DNA of 15,992 bases from Saprospiraceae bacterium (GCA_023300835.1 JALZVB010000202.1:1-15992), one strand, 5' to 3'. Positions 1 to 7,084 are shown, numbered from the stretch's first letter. The notes: generated by a model not told the origin, from the sequence alone. Numbers and translations are program-made.

Positions 1-155
1 CTTGGTCCTCCCAAAATGGTCAAGCCAATTACTCGACATGGAAGACTTATTCCAATCGGATGACAATCAAAATCAGGTTATTTCAATCCAAGAGGCGATC
101 CACTATAGCCGCGATTTAGATGCGCGTTCCGCCAAACACGATATGCGCCCCATCG
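1..155. other. Edge segment of different composition, joined to the broken receptor gene
   Basis: This stretch is richer in GC than the receptor gene beside it, especially positions 100-155, where GCG, CGC and GCC triplets cluster. On the minus strand all three frames meet stops, so the receptor does not continue here even if a single frameshift is allowed. On the plus strand frame 2 is open from the window edge and reads as an ordinary acidic, soluble-looking protein (for example ISIQEAIHYSRDLDARSAK) until about position 150. It then runs antisense through the receptor gene to a TAG at 188-190. I infer that it is the coding remnant of another gene joined here by rearrangement, insertion or assembly error. 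I do not recognise the protein. Confidence 0.4.
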
Positions 156-1720
156 AAACTTACTTCATGTTGTTTGCTTGTCGGAAATAGATCGAAATCT
201 ATTTTGATTGCTTGGTCTACAATTCTTGCATCATAGTGACCTGCAGTATAATTAGTTAAATCTAGTGATCCGTCAGGAAACAATAGATTTGTTCTATCTA
301 GATCAAATGATAAGTATTGATACTGAGACCTATATACAGTCGTATTAACAAAGAGTTTTTGAGATATTCTCCAATTCCACTTAAGGGAAGTTAACTTATT
401 ACCTGAATCCCAATTAAGTTGATCTATATTTTTTATGGTTCTTGTAGAATCATTTCTAGTAACCTTGTTGTTAAAAACATCCTTACCCGTGTAATGACTA
501 AATAACAATCTTGAATTATCTGTCAATTTAAAGTTGACCTTCAAATTAATGTCGCTAAACTTGAGATCTGTGTCTGATTCTTGACCTACTGGATTCTGAA
601 AAGCGACTAACGTGTTTACAAATGGATCTAATATTGACCTTCTTGCTGTAAACAAATAAGAGGCTCTATCTTTAATAATAGGACCTTCTAGTGCAACTTT
701 TGCTGCGAAAAGACTTATAGCAACCTCGCCACCAAACTCTTTCATATTGCCTTCTCTCGTCCTGACATCCAGAACAGAGGATAATCTTCCAGAGTAATTA
801 GCAGGAAAAGCACCTTTGTATACTTTGGCACTTTTGACAACATGTGAGTTGAAAATAGAATAAAGTCCAAATAAGTGATTGGCATTATATACGGGAACCC
901 CATCAAATAGTATCAAGTTTTGATTTGTACTACCCCCTCTTACTGACATTCCTCCAAAACCATCTGAGCCAGATGTAATTCCAGATTTAGTATAAGCCAT
1001 ACGCAGTACATCAACTTCGCCACCTACAGTAACAAAGGATTCTATTTTATCAATAGATAAGATTTCTACATTGGCAATATCTCGTTCCTGGGTATTGTCA
1101 TTTATTATCCTGTTGTCTGTAATAACAATTTCCTTAAGTATGATATTAGGATCAAGCTGTACGTTAATTACAGTATCATTCTTGAGTTCTACATCTAATA
1201 TTCTCGTATTATAACCCAGATAGGAGTAATAAAGCCTTTGCGAGCCTTTAGGTATGGTAAAACTATAGAAACCGTAGATATTACTATTTGTACCATTTAT
1301 TTTATCATAGGAATAAATGTTTGCACTTACTAGACTCTCTCCATTTTCTTGATCTGTTATGTACCCAGAAATTGTCAATGTTGAACTGCTTCTAGCATAT
1401 GGATCCTTGTATAAGACGATTTGACTGCCTATTATCTTATATTTTACGGCATGTCTGCTTAAAAGATAGTCAAGCACAAGGCCAATGGGCTGTGTTCTTA
1501 CGGAAAAGTTAATGAGGGAATCTCCAGGAACGATCTCATCCTGAAAGGCAATTGTGATATCTGCTTCTACGCTGAGGTCAAATATTACTTCCCTCAGTGG
1601 TTTATCTATAGCAGAATAATCAATTATGATTTCATCAGGAAGGATGTCCTGACAAAAGGTTATATTTTGAGTACATAATAATGTAATCAAGAGTATTATT
1701 TTTCGAATGTAATTCGACAT
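116..1720 (-). CDS. TonB-dependent receptor with STN signalling domain, C-terminally truncated
   Basis: This is an outer-membrane receptor of the FecA type, which takes up a bound ligand using TonB energy and signals through FecR. The 534-residue product has a signal peptide (about 1-23), an STN domain (about 30-105), a carboxypeptidase-regulatory-like beta-sandwich (about 115-192) and a plug domain (about 195-325) with the segments GGMSVRGGSTNQNLILFDGVPV and YKGAFPANYSGRLSSVLDVR. Barrel strands begin near residue 330. Receptors of this architecture usually run to about 750-900 residues, so roughly the last 250 or more, including the C-terminal strand, are missing. Receptor-like sequence ends near residue 522 (HEVSF, about position 155), followed by 12 unrelated codons and a TAA. 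The start is ATG. It lies 75 bp after the FecR gene, in the order usual for these modules. No susD neighbour is visible, and the ligand is unknown. As it stands it is probably non-functional. Confidence 0.85.
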   Translation of the reverse strand: MSNYIRKIILLITLLCTQNITFCQDILPDEIIIDYSAIDKPLREVIFDLSVEADITIAFQDEIVPGDSLINFSVRTQPIGLVLDYLLSRHAVKYKIIGSQIVLYKDPYARSSSTLTISGYITDQENGESLVSANIYSYDKINGTNSNIYGFYSFTIPKGSQRLYYSYLGYNTRILDVELKNDTVINVQLDPNIILKEIVITDNRIINDNTQERDIANVEILSIDKIESFVTVGGEVDVLRMAYTKSGITSGSDGFGGMSVRGGSTNQNLILFDGVPVYNANHLFGLYSIFNSHVVKSAKVYKGAFPANYSGRLSSVLDVRTREGNMKEFGGEVAISLFAAKVALEGPIIKDRASYLFTARRSILDPFVNTLVAFQNPVGQESDTDLKFSDINLKVNFKLTDNSRLLFSHYTGKDVFNNKVTRNDSTRTIKNIDQLNWDSGNKLTSLKWNWRISQKLFVNTTVYRSQYQYLSFDLDRTNLLFPDGSLDLTNYTAGHYDARIVDQAIKIDFDLFPTSKQHEVSFDGAHIVFGGTRI

Positions 1721-1795
1721 GGATGCCTCTGCGTGATAGATTAAACAAATTTAACGCTTTCTATGCAAAGGATGTTGAAAAAAAGAATAAAGTTC

Positions 1796-2809
1796 TTATT
1801 CTCCTTCTTGTATATTACTGACTTCTATATTCTTAAGACCTTTTCTTCTGATCGTCATATCAATAGAAGAAGCTAATAAATCAAGACATTCGTTCAGACT
1901 TCGTGGTTTTAAGTTAGATGCAGTAAAGTGCTTGTTTAATTTAGAATCATCGGTAACTAAGATATTTACACCATAGAATTTCTCGATTTCAAGAAAAACT
2001 TCGCTAAGTGGCGTATTATCAAAGACAAGAGTTCCACTCTTCCAAGCAAAAGGTTTCTTGTTTGGAGGTGTATTTATGAGAGTAACCTCGTCATTAAGTT
2101 CATCTAGAACAAATCTAGATCCTTCTACAAGGTCATAAGACTCTCCATTATAAGTAATCGTTGCTTGACCAGTTTTAACGTCTGCAACCAATTGGTTTTC
2201 ATCATTAAAGTCCTGGAGATTAACTTCTGCTCCTGCAGTACTAAGTTGAGCACCATTGGAAAAGTTAATAACTAGGGGTGAGTCGCTAGGTAAATCCTCA
2301 ACATCAATAACAGCTTGGCCATTGAAATTATTAATAGCCCCACCATCTTCATTAAAATTAAGACTTGACTGAGGTGATAAAGTAGCAGAGGCAAGAGGCG
2401 ACAATGCTATATTAAGTGCAGCCATACCTTCATTAGCATGAGTTCCTCTAGCAAAGTAGTTCGAAATTTGCTGTGTGGAGAAAAATGCAATTAAGGATAT
2501 AAGGAATAGTCCTAACAAGTACTTAGCCAATTTAGGTTTCGATTTGGTCTCCTCTATCTTAGGAGCAGCACTATCCACAGAGTCAGGTATATCATACCTA
2601 TCTTTGAAAGACAGAAATGCTGTATTAGCATCAAAGCTTATATTGGTTTTATAATCAGCTGTTTTATTCCAAACATCTGTTATTTCACTGAGAAGGTTAG
2701 TATTCTGCTTGTCTGTATTTAACCATGAGTTCAATTCCTTGAGCTCTATTAAATCAAGCTGATTACTTAGCTTCTTAGTTATTAGCGATATGTATAGTTC
2801 CTTGTTCAC
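1796..2809 (-). CDS. FecR-family anti-sigma factor (FecR domain plus DUF4974)
   Basis: This inner-membrane anti-sigma regulator is predicted to hold the neighbouring ECF sigma factor and receive a signal from the STN domain of the TonB receptor. The 337-residue product has a cytoplasmic N-terminal sigma-binding region (1-90, helical, with ELNSWL), one transmembrane helix (about 96-113, YLLGLFLISLIAFF) and a periplasmic FecR beta domain (about 136-245). The C-terminal region opens with WKSGTLVFDNTPLSEVF (256-272) and matches the DUF4974 pattern to about residue 330. The start is GTG, with an in-frame TAA three codons upstream and no other start before residue 129, so GTG is well supported. It lies 33 bp after the sigma gene, consistent with co-transcription. 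Confidence 0.92.
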   Translation of the reverse strand: MNKELYISLITKKLSNQLDLIELKELNSWLNTDKQNTNLLSEITDVWNKTADYKTNISFDANTAFLSFKDRYDIPDSVDSAAPKIEETKSKPKLAKYLLGLFLISLIAFFSTQQISNYFARGTHANEGMAALNIALSPLASATLSPQSSLNFNEDGGAINNFNGQAVIDVEDLPSDSPLVINFSNGAQLSTAGAEVNLQDFNDENQLVADVKTGQATITYNGESYDLVEGSRFVLDELNDEVTLINTPPNKKPFAWKSGTLVFDNTPLSEVFLEIEKFYGVNILVTDDSKLNKHFTASNLKPRSLNECLDLLASSIDMTIRRKGLKNIEVSNIQEGE

Positions 2810-2842
2810 GTATTCTTAAGACAGTATTATTTGTTTGTTCCC

Positions 2843-3406
2843 CTATTCGATTTGCTCATTTTTTAATAATTTTTTGTAATCCGCTAATTCTGTCCTTAAA
2901 ATCCTTAATGCTTTTGACATTTGATTTTCTACAGTTTTAACTGAAATCTCAAGTTTTTCGGCTACCTGTTTATAAGATAAACCTTCAAATCTGTTCATTA
3001 CAAAAACTAATCGGCACTTTTCAGGTAAACTATCAATGACTTTATTAACATAAGTTTCAAGTTCATTGTACTCTAGTGTTTCCTGAGAGTTAATGGATTT
3101 ATCGCTAATTTCTGTATTTATATCATCAGAGTCAAATTTATCCTTATTTGATTTGATTTTATTTAACGTTCTGTTGTATACTGATCGTTTTAGGTATCCA
3201 AGAAGTGAATCTATCTTTGTTTCGCTATTTTTTTTGTATAGTTCATAAAATATTTCTTGTACAACATCTTCAGCTAATGCAGGGTCTTTAGTCATTCTGA
3301 CTGATGTTCTGCACAGGATATCATAATATTGTTTGAAGATAAGCTCGATGCCTCTAGCTTTATCTTCATAAAATATTTCTATTAATTCTGTGTCTGTGTA
3401 ACTCAC
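2843..3406 (-). CDS. ECF RNA polymerase sigma factor, Bacteroidetes expansion family
   Basis: This sigma-70 family factor of the extracytoplasmic-function group directs RNA polymerase to a small regulon, here presumably the downstream FecR and receptor genes. The 187-residue product has region 2 at about 20-88 (DPALAEDVVQEIFYELY at 41-57 is the conserved helix of region 2) and region 4 at about 113-172, where SYKQVAEKLEISVKTVENQMSKAL forms the helix-turn-helix contacting the -35 element. The linker is short and there is no extra domain, as in the Bacteroidetes expansion families. The start is GTG with an in-frame stop upstream and no ATG that would leave region 2 intact. It is transcribed divergently from the lipoprotein gene. 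I found no clear TAnnTTTG box upstream. Confidence 0.93.
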   Translation of the reverse strand: MSYTDTELIEIFYEDKARGIELIFKQYYDILCRTSVRMTKDPALAEDVVQEIFYELYKKNSETKIDSLLGYLKRSVYNRTLNKIKSNKDKFDSDDINTEISDKSINSQETLEYNELETYVNKVIDSLPEKCRLVFVMNRFEGLSYKQVAEKLEISVKTVENQMSKALRILRTELADYKKLLKNEQIE

Positions 3407-3493
3407 TAATCTCTTATCAATTATTATAATGCTCTGTTCTTACAAAAGGTTACCTTAGTCATAATATTTATTACTTATTGTAAAATACTTACC

Positions 3494-4300
3494 ATGAATA
3501 CTTTTCTTAAGTTAATAGTCATTCTAGCTATTACTATCTGCTCATGCAAAAATGAATCCAATATCAAAAATTTGACACTTTTGGATGTTTCTAATGAAAA
3601 AACTACAAAAGTAAAGTTAGTTGCATTTCCTTCATCAGTTGAATTTCAGGATGCAATGCTTACTAATATGTCTTATAAAGACGGTCGATTTGACTTTAAA
3701 GTCACAAGTGATTTATACCAGCTGGGACAACAGACACCAGATGCCGCTAATAAAATGTGTGCCAACTCGGGGAAAGGACAACATATACACCTCATAGTTG
3801 ATAATAAGCCCTATGCGGCTAAGTATACGGCATCGTTTGATCATGAAGTCTCTGATGGGGATCACACTGTATTAGCTTTCATAAGTAGATCTTATCACGA
3901 AAGTATAAAGTCAAAAGGAGCCAGTATTCTTAAAAACGTAAAAGTTAAGGATGGTAACATAATAGATGAAAGTAATTATGAGTCTCCAGGAATATTCTAC
4001 AGTCGCCCGAAGGGCACATATGTAGGAAAAGATACTAAATCAGTAATGTTAGATTACTATGTTGCTAATGTTGCTACCGATGATACAGGTATGTTACTTG
4101 GTAATTATAGTATTGATGTAGATATTAATGGTGAAAAGTTTTCTGTTAAACAGTGGAAGCCTCACTTTATTGAGGGTATGCCAATGGGAGAAAATACAGT
4201 AACACTGACCTTATTGAAAGATGGTAAGCCAGCGCAGGTGCCATTAAAACCCGTTACTAGAACCTTTACAATGAAAGAAGATCCTACTCCATCAAAATAA
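3494..4300 (+). CDS. Secreted lipoprotein of unknown function
   Basis: The product is a 268-residue lipoprotein. A hydrophobic signal (residues 4-15) runs into a lipobox-like I-C-S-C18, so Cys18 is the probable lipidation site and the protein would be anchored in a membrane facing the periplasm or cell surface. The body seems to hold two related beta-rich halves. One spans about residues 55-135 and contains GQHIHLIVDNKPY and DGDHTVLAFISRSYHES, with His97, His99, His117 and His124 conspicuous. The other spans about 180-262, with LLGNYSIDVDINGEKF and GENTVTLTLLKDGK. The GxHxHLxVD pattern recalls the DUF4399 type and small proteins often labelled phosphopeptide-binding in this phylum, but I cannot confirm that. 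It diverges from the ECF sigma gene across 87 bp and has no obvious terminator of its own before the tRNA. Confidence 0.8.
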   Translation: MNTFLKLIVILAITICSCKNESNIKNLTLLDVSNEKTTKVKLVAFPSSVEFQDAMLTNMSYKDGRFDFKVTSDLYQLGQQTPDAANKMCANSGKGQHIHLIVDNKPYAAKYTASFDHEVSDGDHTVLAFISRSYHESIKSKGASILKNVKVKDGNIIDESNYESPGIFYSRPKGTYVGKDTKSVMLDYYVANVATDDTGMLLGNYSIDVDINGEKFSVKQWKPHFIEGMPMGENTVTLTLLKDGKPAQVPLKPVTRTFTMKEDPTPSK

Positions 4301-4314
4301 AATTGGATAATGTG

Positions 4315-4344
4315 TTGCTTATGTTAATACATGCATTATTTTTG
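4315..4344 (+). promoter_or_regulatory. Bacteroidota-type promoter for the histidine tRNA
   Basis: A -33 TTG (4315-4317) and an exact -7 box TATTTTTG (4337-4344, consensus TAnnTTTG) are separated by 19 nt, within the usual spacing for the phylum's main sigma factor. Transcription should start near 4350, about 25 nt before the tRNA. The same -7 octamer occurs upstream of trxB. Confidence 0.6.
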
Positions 4345-4374
4345 CAGCATAATTGAAAGTTATTTCAGTTAAAT

Positions 4375-4449
4375 GGTGGTTGTAGCTCAGTTGGTTAGAG
4401 CATCGGTTTGTGGTACCGAGGGCCGCGGGTTCGAATCCCGTCTTCCACC
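4375..4449 (+). tRNA. tRNA-His (anticodon GTG)
   Basis: The sequence folds as a tRNA. It has U8-A9, a D stem GCTC/GAGC, an anticodon stem TCGGT/ACCGA around loop TTGTGGT (anticodon GTG at 4408-4410), a five-base variable loop, and a T stem closing on TTCGAAT. The extra 5' G at 4375 opposite C73 (4449) is the histidine identity element, G-1:C73. CCA is not encoded (CAA follows C73). The acceptor stem pairs G-T-G-G with C-C-A-C, but positions 5 and 6 face U68 and U67, giving two adjacent U.U mismatches. It has its own promoter upstream and terminator directly downstream, so it is a single-gene unit. Confidence 0.95.
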
Positions 4450-4450
4450 C

Positions 4451-4486
4451 AAAGCGAGATTCTCGAAAGAGAATTTCGCTTTTTTT
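4451..4486 (+). terminator. Rho-independent terminator of the tRNA-His unit
   Basis: A 14-bp stem (4451-4464 with 4469-4482), with a single G.U pair at 4458/4475, closes a GAAA tetraloop (4465-4468) and ends in a T run (4480-4486). It begins two bases after the discriminator base of the tRNA. Confidence 0.93.
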
Positions 4487-4972
4487 ATATTCCTACCCTA
4501 TTAATATATGATAAACTTCATATTACATTTATGCTTTGTGCACAATGTGAACATGTCTCCTACTCTACTTATATGATGAGAGCTGGAATAAACTGGTTTA
4601 GTCTATGGTAACTCAATTTTTATAAATGCGTTACGTTGAGTTTTTTACGTCAATATGATTGAGAGCTTGTAAACTTAGTGAGGACGAGCAGTAATCTTCT
4701 ATAATACCAGCTAAATTCAGAATGCCGCACATATTTTATTAGAATTTGCCCAACTCTGCGTTGAAAATAGGCCTCATAGCTAATGGCTATGCCTGTATCT
4801 TTAGCCTTGTACTAAACAAATTCTTTTTAAAATCTTATACGGGTATCTTAAAAATTCAATTGGTACAAGTTGGGAGCTCTTACCTTCTGTAAGAGACATG
4901 GGTGAGAGAATAGGTGCTGATGATAACCTGTTACCTATTATGGTTAACCAATGTGGTTTAATAGAGATATAT
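4487..4972. other. Gene-poor intergenic stretch between tRNA-His and trxB
   Basis: No gene is convincing here. Left to right it holds a 120-bp AT-rich stretch; a weak 7-bp inverted repeat (4610-4616 with 4636-4642) followed by T's but with a 19-nt loop; the long palindrome listed separately; and a plus-strand open stretch from 4805 to a TAA at 4988-4990. That stretch reads protein-like (IGTSWELLPSVRDMGERIG) but has a TAG just before it and no early start codon, and it runs into the trxB terminator. The open minus-strand frame across 4801-5040 also spans that terminator, so I do not call it. Confidence 0.6.
4705..4865. repeat. Long imperfect palindrome (candidate dispersed element or structured RNA)
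   Basis: Several arm pairs share almost one axis near 4783. CATAGC (4775-4780) pairs with GCTATG (4786-4791) around a 5-base loop. AGAATTTG (4741-4748) pairs with CAAATTCT (4817-4824), ATTTTA (4733-4738) with TAAAAT (4828-4833), and CCG (4725-4727) with CGG (4840-4842). TACC (4705-4708) and GGTA (4862-4865) pair with an offset of about 3 nt. The segment between the innermost and middle arms is only partly complementary. Nested arms on one axis over some 160 bp are unlikely by chance. This resembles a non-coding palindromic repeat or a small miniature element. Whether other copies exist cannot be seen here. Confidence 0.6.
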
Positions 4973-5014
4973 AAAAAAAACAGCCCATAAAGTATTTTCA
5001 ACTTTATGAGCTGT
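4973..5014 (-). terminator. Rho-independent terminator of trxB
   Basis: On the minus strand a 14-bp stem (5014-5001 with 4993-4980) closes a 7-nt loop and is followed by a run of eight T's (4980-4973). The one non-Watson-Crick position (5009/4985) is a U.G pair in the leftward transcript but a C.A mismatch in the rightward one. It starts 46 bp after the trxB stop, so it serves that gene. Confidence 0.92.
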
Positions 5015-5060
5015 ATATAACTATAAAAAACAGTTCTCAAAAAACTGCCAAATTATTGTT

Positions 5061-5999
5061 TTATACTATTTCTTTTGCGGCCAGATACCTTTCTGCATCT
5101 AGAGCTGCCATACAACCCGTACCTGCTGCTGTTACAGCTTGTCTGTAAACATGATCTTGTGCATCACCACTTGCAAAAACACCTGGAACCTTAGTTTTAG
5201 AAGTACCTGGTGTAGTCAATAAGTAACCTAAATCATCCATATCCAACCAACCTTTGAATATACCAGTATTAGGTTTGTGGCCAATCGCAACAAAGAAGCC
5301 TTCAGCAGTAATCGTTGACTCTTCTTTAGTTTTATTATTAATAACTTTTGCGCCTGTTACTTCAGTATCTCCTAATATATCTAGAGTCTCTGTATTCCAG
5401 TGTACCTTTATATTAGGTGTATTCAATACCCTTTTTTGCATTATTTTAGAAGCTCTCATTTCATCCCTGCGCACAAGCATATGTACCGTAGGACATAGTT
5501 TAGCAAGATAAGAAGCTTCTTCTGCAGCTGTGTCACCAGCACCTACAACGATAACATCTTTTCCTCTGAAAAAGAATCCGTCACATACAGCACATGCTGA
5601 TACACCGTTATTCATTAATTTTTGCTCAGAATCTAAGCCTAACCATTTAGCACTTGCACCCGTTGATATTACTACGGTATGTGTTTTTATTACTTTACCT
5701 GTTTCTGTAGTTAATATATGCACAGGTCCAGAGAAGTCAACTTTAGTGATCATTTCAGATACGATTTCTGTATCAAACCTTTCTGCCTGTTTTTGGAAAT
5801 CCATCATCATTTCAGGACCTGTTCTTCCATCTGGGTATCCTGGATAGTTTTCTACTTCGGTTGTAATCATCAATTGACCACCAGGCTCTTTACCTGTATA
5901 CAATAAGGGTTTAAGATTTGCTCTTGCAGCATATATTGCCGCTGTGTAACCTGCAGGCCCAGACCCGATTATTGTACAATATCTAATATCTTCTGACAT
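5061..5999 (-). CDS. trxB: Thioredoxin-disulfide reductase
   Basis: This cytoplasmic flavoenzyme (EC 1.8.1.9) passes electrons from NADPH through FAD and a redox-active disulfide to thioredoxin. The 312-residue length is typical of the low-molecular-weight bacterial form. The FAD-binding GSGPAG is at residues 12-17, the redox site CAVC at Cys136-Cys139 followed by DG, and the NADPH-binding GAGDTA at 153-158, with the arginine pair after VxMLV (VRRDEMRAS, 176-184) that contacts the NADPH phosphate. The second FAD motif FASGDAQDHVYRQ lies near residues 274-286. The ATG start places the FAD loop at the usual distance. A promoter lies just upstream and a terminator just downstream, so it can be transcribed on its own, although aroK lies 109 bp upstream in the same direction. 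Confidence 0.97.
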   Translation of the reverse strand: MSEDIRYCTIIGSGPAGYTAAIYAARANLKPLLYTGKEPGGQLMITTEVENYPGYPDGRTGPEMMMDFQKQAERFDTEIVSEMITKVDFSGPVHILTTETGKVIKTHTVVISTGASAKWLGLDSEQKLMNNGVSACAVCDGFFFRGKDVIVVGAGDTAAEEASYLAKLCPTVHMLVRRDEMRASKIMQKRVLNTPNIKVHWNTETLDILGDTEVTGAKVINNKTKEESTITAEGFFVAIGHKPNTGIFKGWLDMDDLGYLLTTPGTSKTKVPGVFASGDAQDHVYRQAVTAAGTGCMAALDAERYLAAKEIV

Positions 6000-6021
6000 A
6001 GTTTTTTATTTAATATGATTA

Positions 6022-6057
6022 CAAAAATAGGCTACTTAATTCAATTTTGCCATCAAA
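6022..6057 (-). promoter_or_regulatory. Probable trxB promoter
   Basis: Read leftward, an exact -7 box TATTTTTG (6029-6022) is preceded by TTTG (6057-6054) with 24 nt between. The -7 box fits TAnnTTTG and is identical to that of the tRNA-His promoter, but the spacing is one or two bases longer than usual. Transcription would start about 15 nt before the trxB ATG. A short hairpin, CTCAG-AAC-CTGAG (6062-6074), sits immediately upstream and could be an operator or chance. Confidence 0.45.
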
Positions 6058-6108
6058 TATTCTCAGAACCTGAGTATAAGACAAAAAATCACTAAGTAAA
6101 GGCTTTTG

Positions 6109-6639
6109 TTAACTGCTTTCAGTTTTTAATAATTGCGCTATCAGCAGCTGAACTGTGTGCTCTGCTGTTGCCTCACTTGTGATACTAATATGGGCTTTAG
6201 AATAATATGGTCTCCTTATTAATAATTGCGCTGAAACATAGTTGTCAAATCTATGAAACGATTCAAATTCTCTAATTAATGGCCTTTTTTCCTTTTCTTT
6301 ATAAAGCCTTTCGATAGATCCCGTTGAACTTTCTATATGGATCGAAGTCCCATAATTGTTTATTGTTTCTATGTTATTATTAAAACATGGTAAGCCTCCA
6401 CCTGTGCTGATTACATAATTATCTAATTGGGTGGTAAGCTTTAGGATCTTTGATTCTTCATCCCTGAACCATGGTTCACCATTCTCTTGAAACATTGCGG
6501 TTATACTTGTTCCGTATAATTTTTCTAAGGCATTATCAGTATCTAAGCGTGAAAAGTTGAGCTGATCTGCGAGAAGTTTTGTTATCGTAGTTTTGCCAGA
6601 ACCCATAAAACCAATTAAATAAATTCTACTTGCTATCAT
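6109..6639 (-). CDS. aroK: Shikimate kinase
   Basis: This cytoplasmic enzyme (EC 2.7.1.71) phosphorylates shikimate at the 3-hydroxyl using ATP, the fifth step of the chorismate pathway to aromatic amino acids. The 176-residue length is normal. The Walker A motif is GFMGSGKT (10-17), and the Mg2+/shikimate-binding LDTD puts acids at Asp33 and Asp35. FRDEE carries the shikimate-binding Arg59, STGGG is at 78-82, and the lid arginine sits in KRPL (Arg119). The ATG start is 9 codons before the P-loop, as usual. It diverges from yajC across a 60-bp AT-rich gap that must hold both promoters. I saw no exact consensus box there. Confidence 0.95.
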   Translation of the reverse strand: MIASRIYLIGFMGSGKTTITKLLADQLNFSRLDTDNALEKLYGTSITAMFQENGEPWFRDEESKILKLTTQLDNYVISTGGGLPCFNNNIETINNYGTSIHIESSTGSIERLYKEKEKRPLIREFESFHRFDNYVSAQLLIRRPYYSKAHISITSEATAEHTVQLLIAQLLKTESS

Positions 6640-6699
6640 TTAAGGGTGGCCTATTAATTTATAAATGTAAATTTATGACTTAAAAAATAACTAACCGAA

Positions 6700-7011
6700 A
6701 TGATAATACTACAATCAGCAGCAGGTCCAGGAATTGCTAATCTTTTATTCTTTTTAGCATTGTTCTCAATTATGTACTTCTTCTTTTTAAGACCCCAAGT
6801 AAAGAAACAGAAAGCCCAAGAATCTTTCTCTGACGGACTATCTAAAGGAGACCGTGTTGTTACAACAAGCGGAATTATTGGCACTGTAGTGAAAATAGAT
6901 AAAGATTCTATCTTATTAGCTATTGATCAGAAAACCAATATAAAACTTGTATCAGGCGCAATATCTAAAGAAATGACTGAAAAATATACAAAAGAGAAAA
7001 GCGATTCATAA
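6700..7011 (+). CDS. yajC: Preprotein translocase subunit YajC
   Basis: YajC is a small inner-membrane protein that associates with SecDF and the SecYEG translocon and assists protein export. The 103-residue product has a short N-terminal segment, one transmembrane helix (about 11-30, rich in Phe, Leu and Ile), and the family signature RPQxKKQK (31-38). The cytoplasmic domain contains GDRVVTTSGIIGTVVKID (50-67). The length and layout fit the family well. The only other rightward protein-coding gene in the window is the lipoprotein gene. yajC ends 14 bp before a strong two-way terminator, so it appears to be a single-gene unit. Confidence 0.95.
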   Translation: MIILQSAAGPGIANLLFFLALFSIMYFFFLRPQVKKQKAQESFSDGLSKGDRVVTTSGIIGTVVKIDKDSILLAIDQKTNIKLVSGAISKEMTEKYTKEKSDS

Positions 7012-7025
7012 ATATCAAAGAACCC

Positions 7026-7062
7026 AAAAAAGGAGGCCTTTGAATAAAGCGCCTCCTTTTTT
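7026..7062. terminator. Bidirectional terminator between yajC and the adhesin operon
   Basis: A 12-bp perfect stem, 7026-7037 (A6 then GGAGGC) with 7051-7062 (GCCTCC then T6), is extended inward by CTTT (7038-7041) with AAAG (7046-7049) around a GAAT loop, with one bulged base. T runs on both strands let it end yajC rightward and the adhesin operon leftward. Confidence 0.93.
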
Positions 7063-7084
7063 TATGTCTTTTGTTTAAATTCGT

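Noticed and set aside
1746..1753. Exact -7 box (TAAATTTG, read leftward) before the receptor gene
   Set aside because: No -33 TTG lies 17-23 nt upstream (the nearest is at 12 nt), and an octamer with two free bases occurs by chance in AT-rich DNA.
4408..4611. 67-codon plus-strand open frame
   Set aside because: It begins inside the tRNA-His anticodon and crosses the tRNA terminator, so it is not a gene.
4610..4646. Weak inverted repeat followed by T's, resembling a terminator
   Set aside because: The stem is only 7 bp with a 19-nt loop, a competing GTAAC/GTTAC pairing exists, and there is no gene upstream that needs it.
4801..5040. 79-codon open frame on the minus strand after trxB
   Set aside because: It contains the whole trxB terminator hairpin and T run, its composition is hydrophobic and AT-driven, and it has no family resemblance.
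5254..5906. Several plus-strand open frames opposite trxB
   Set aside because: They are antisense shadows of a strongly supported enzyme gene with all its motifs in place.
6654..6884. Minus-strand open frame opposite the yajC start
   Set aside because: It is antisense to yajC, which has the full family signature, and its sequence is low in complexity.
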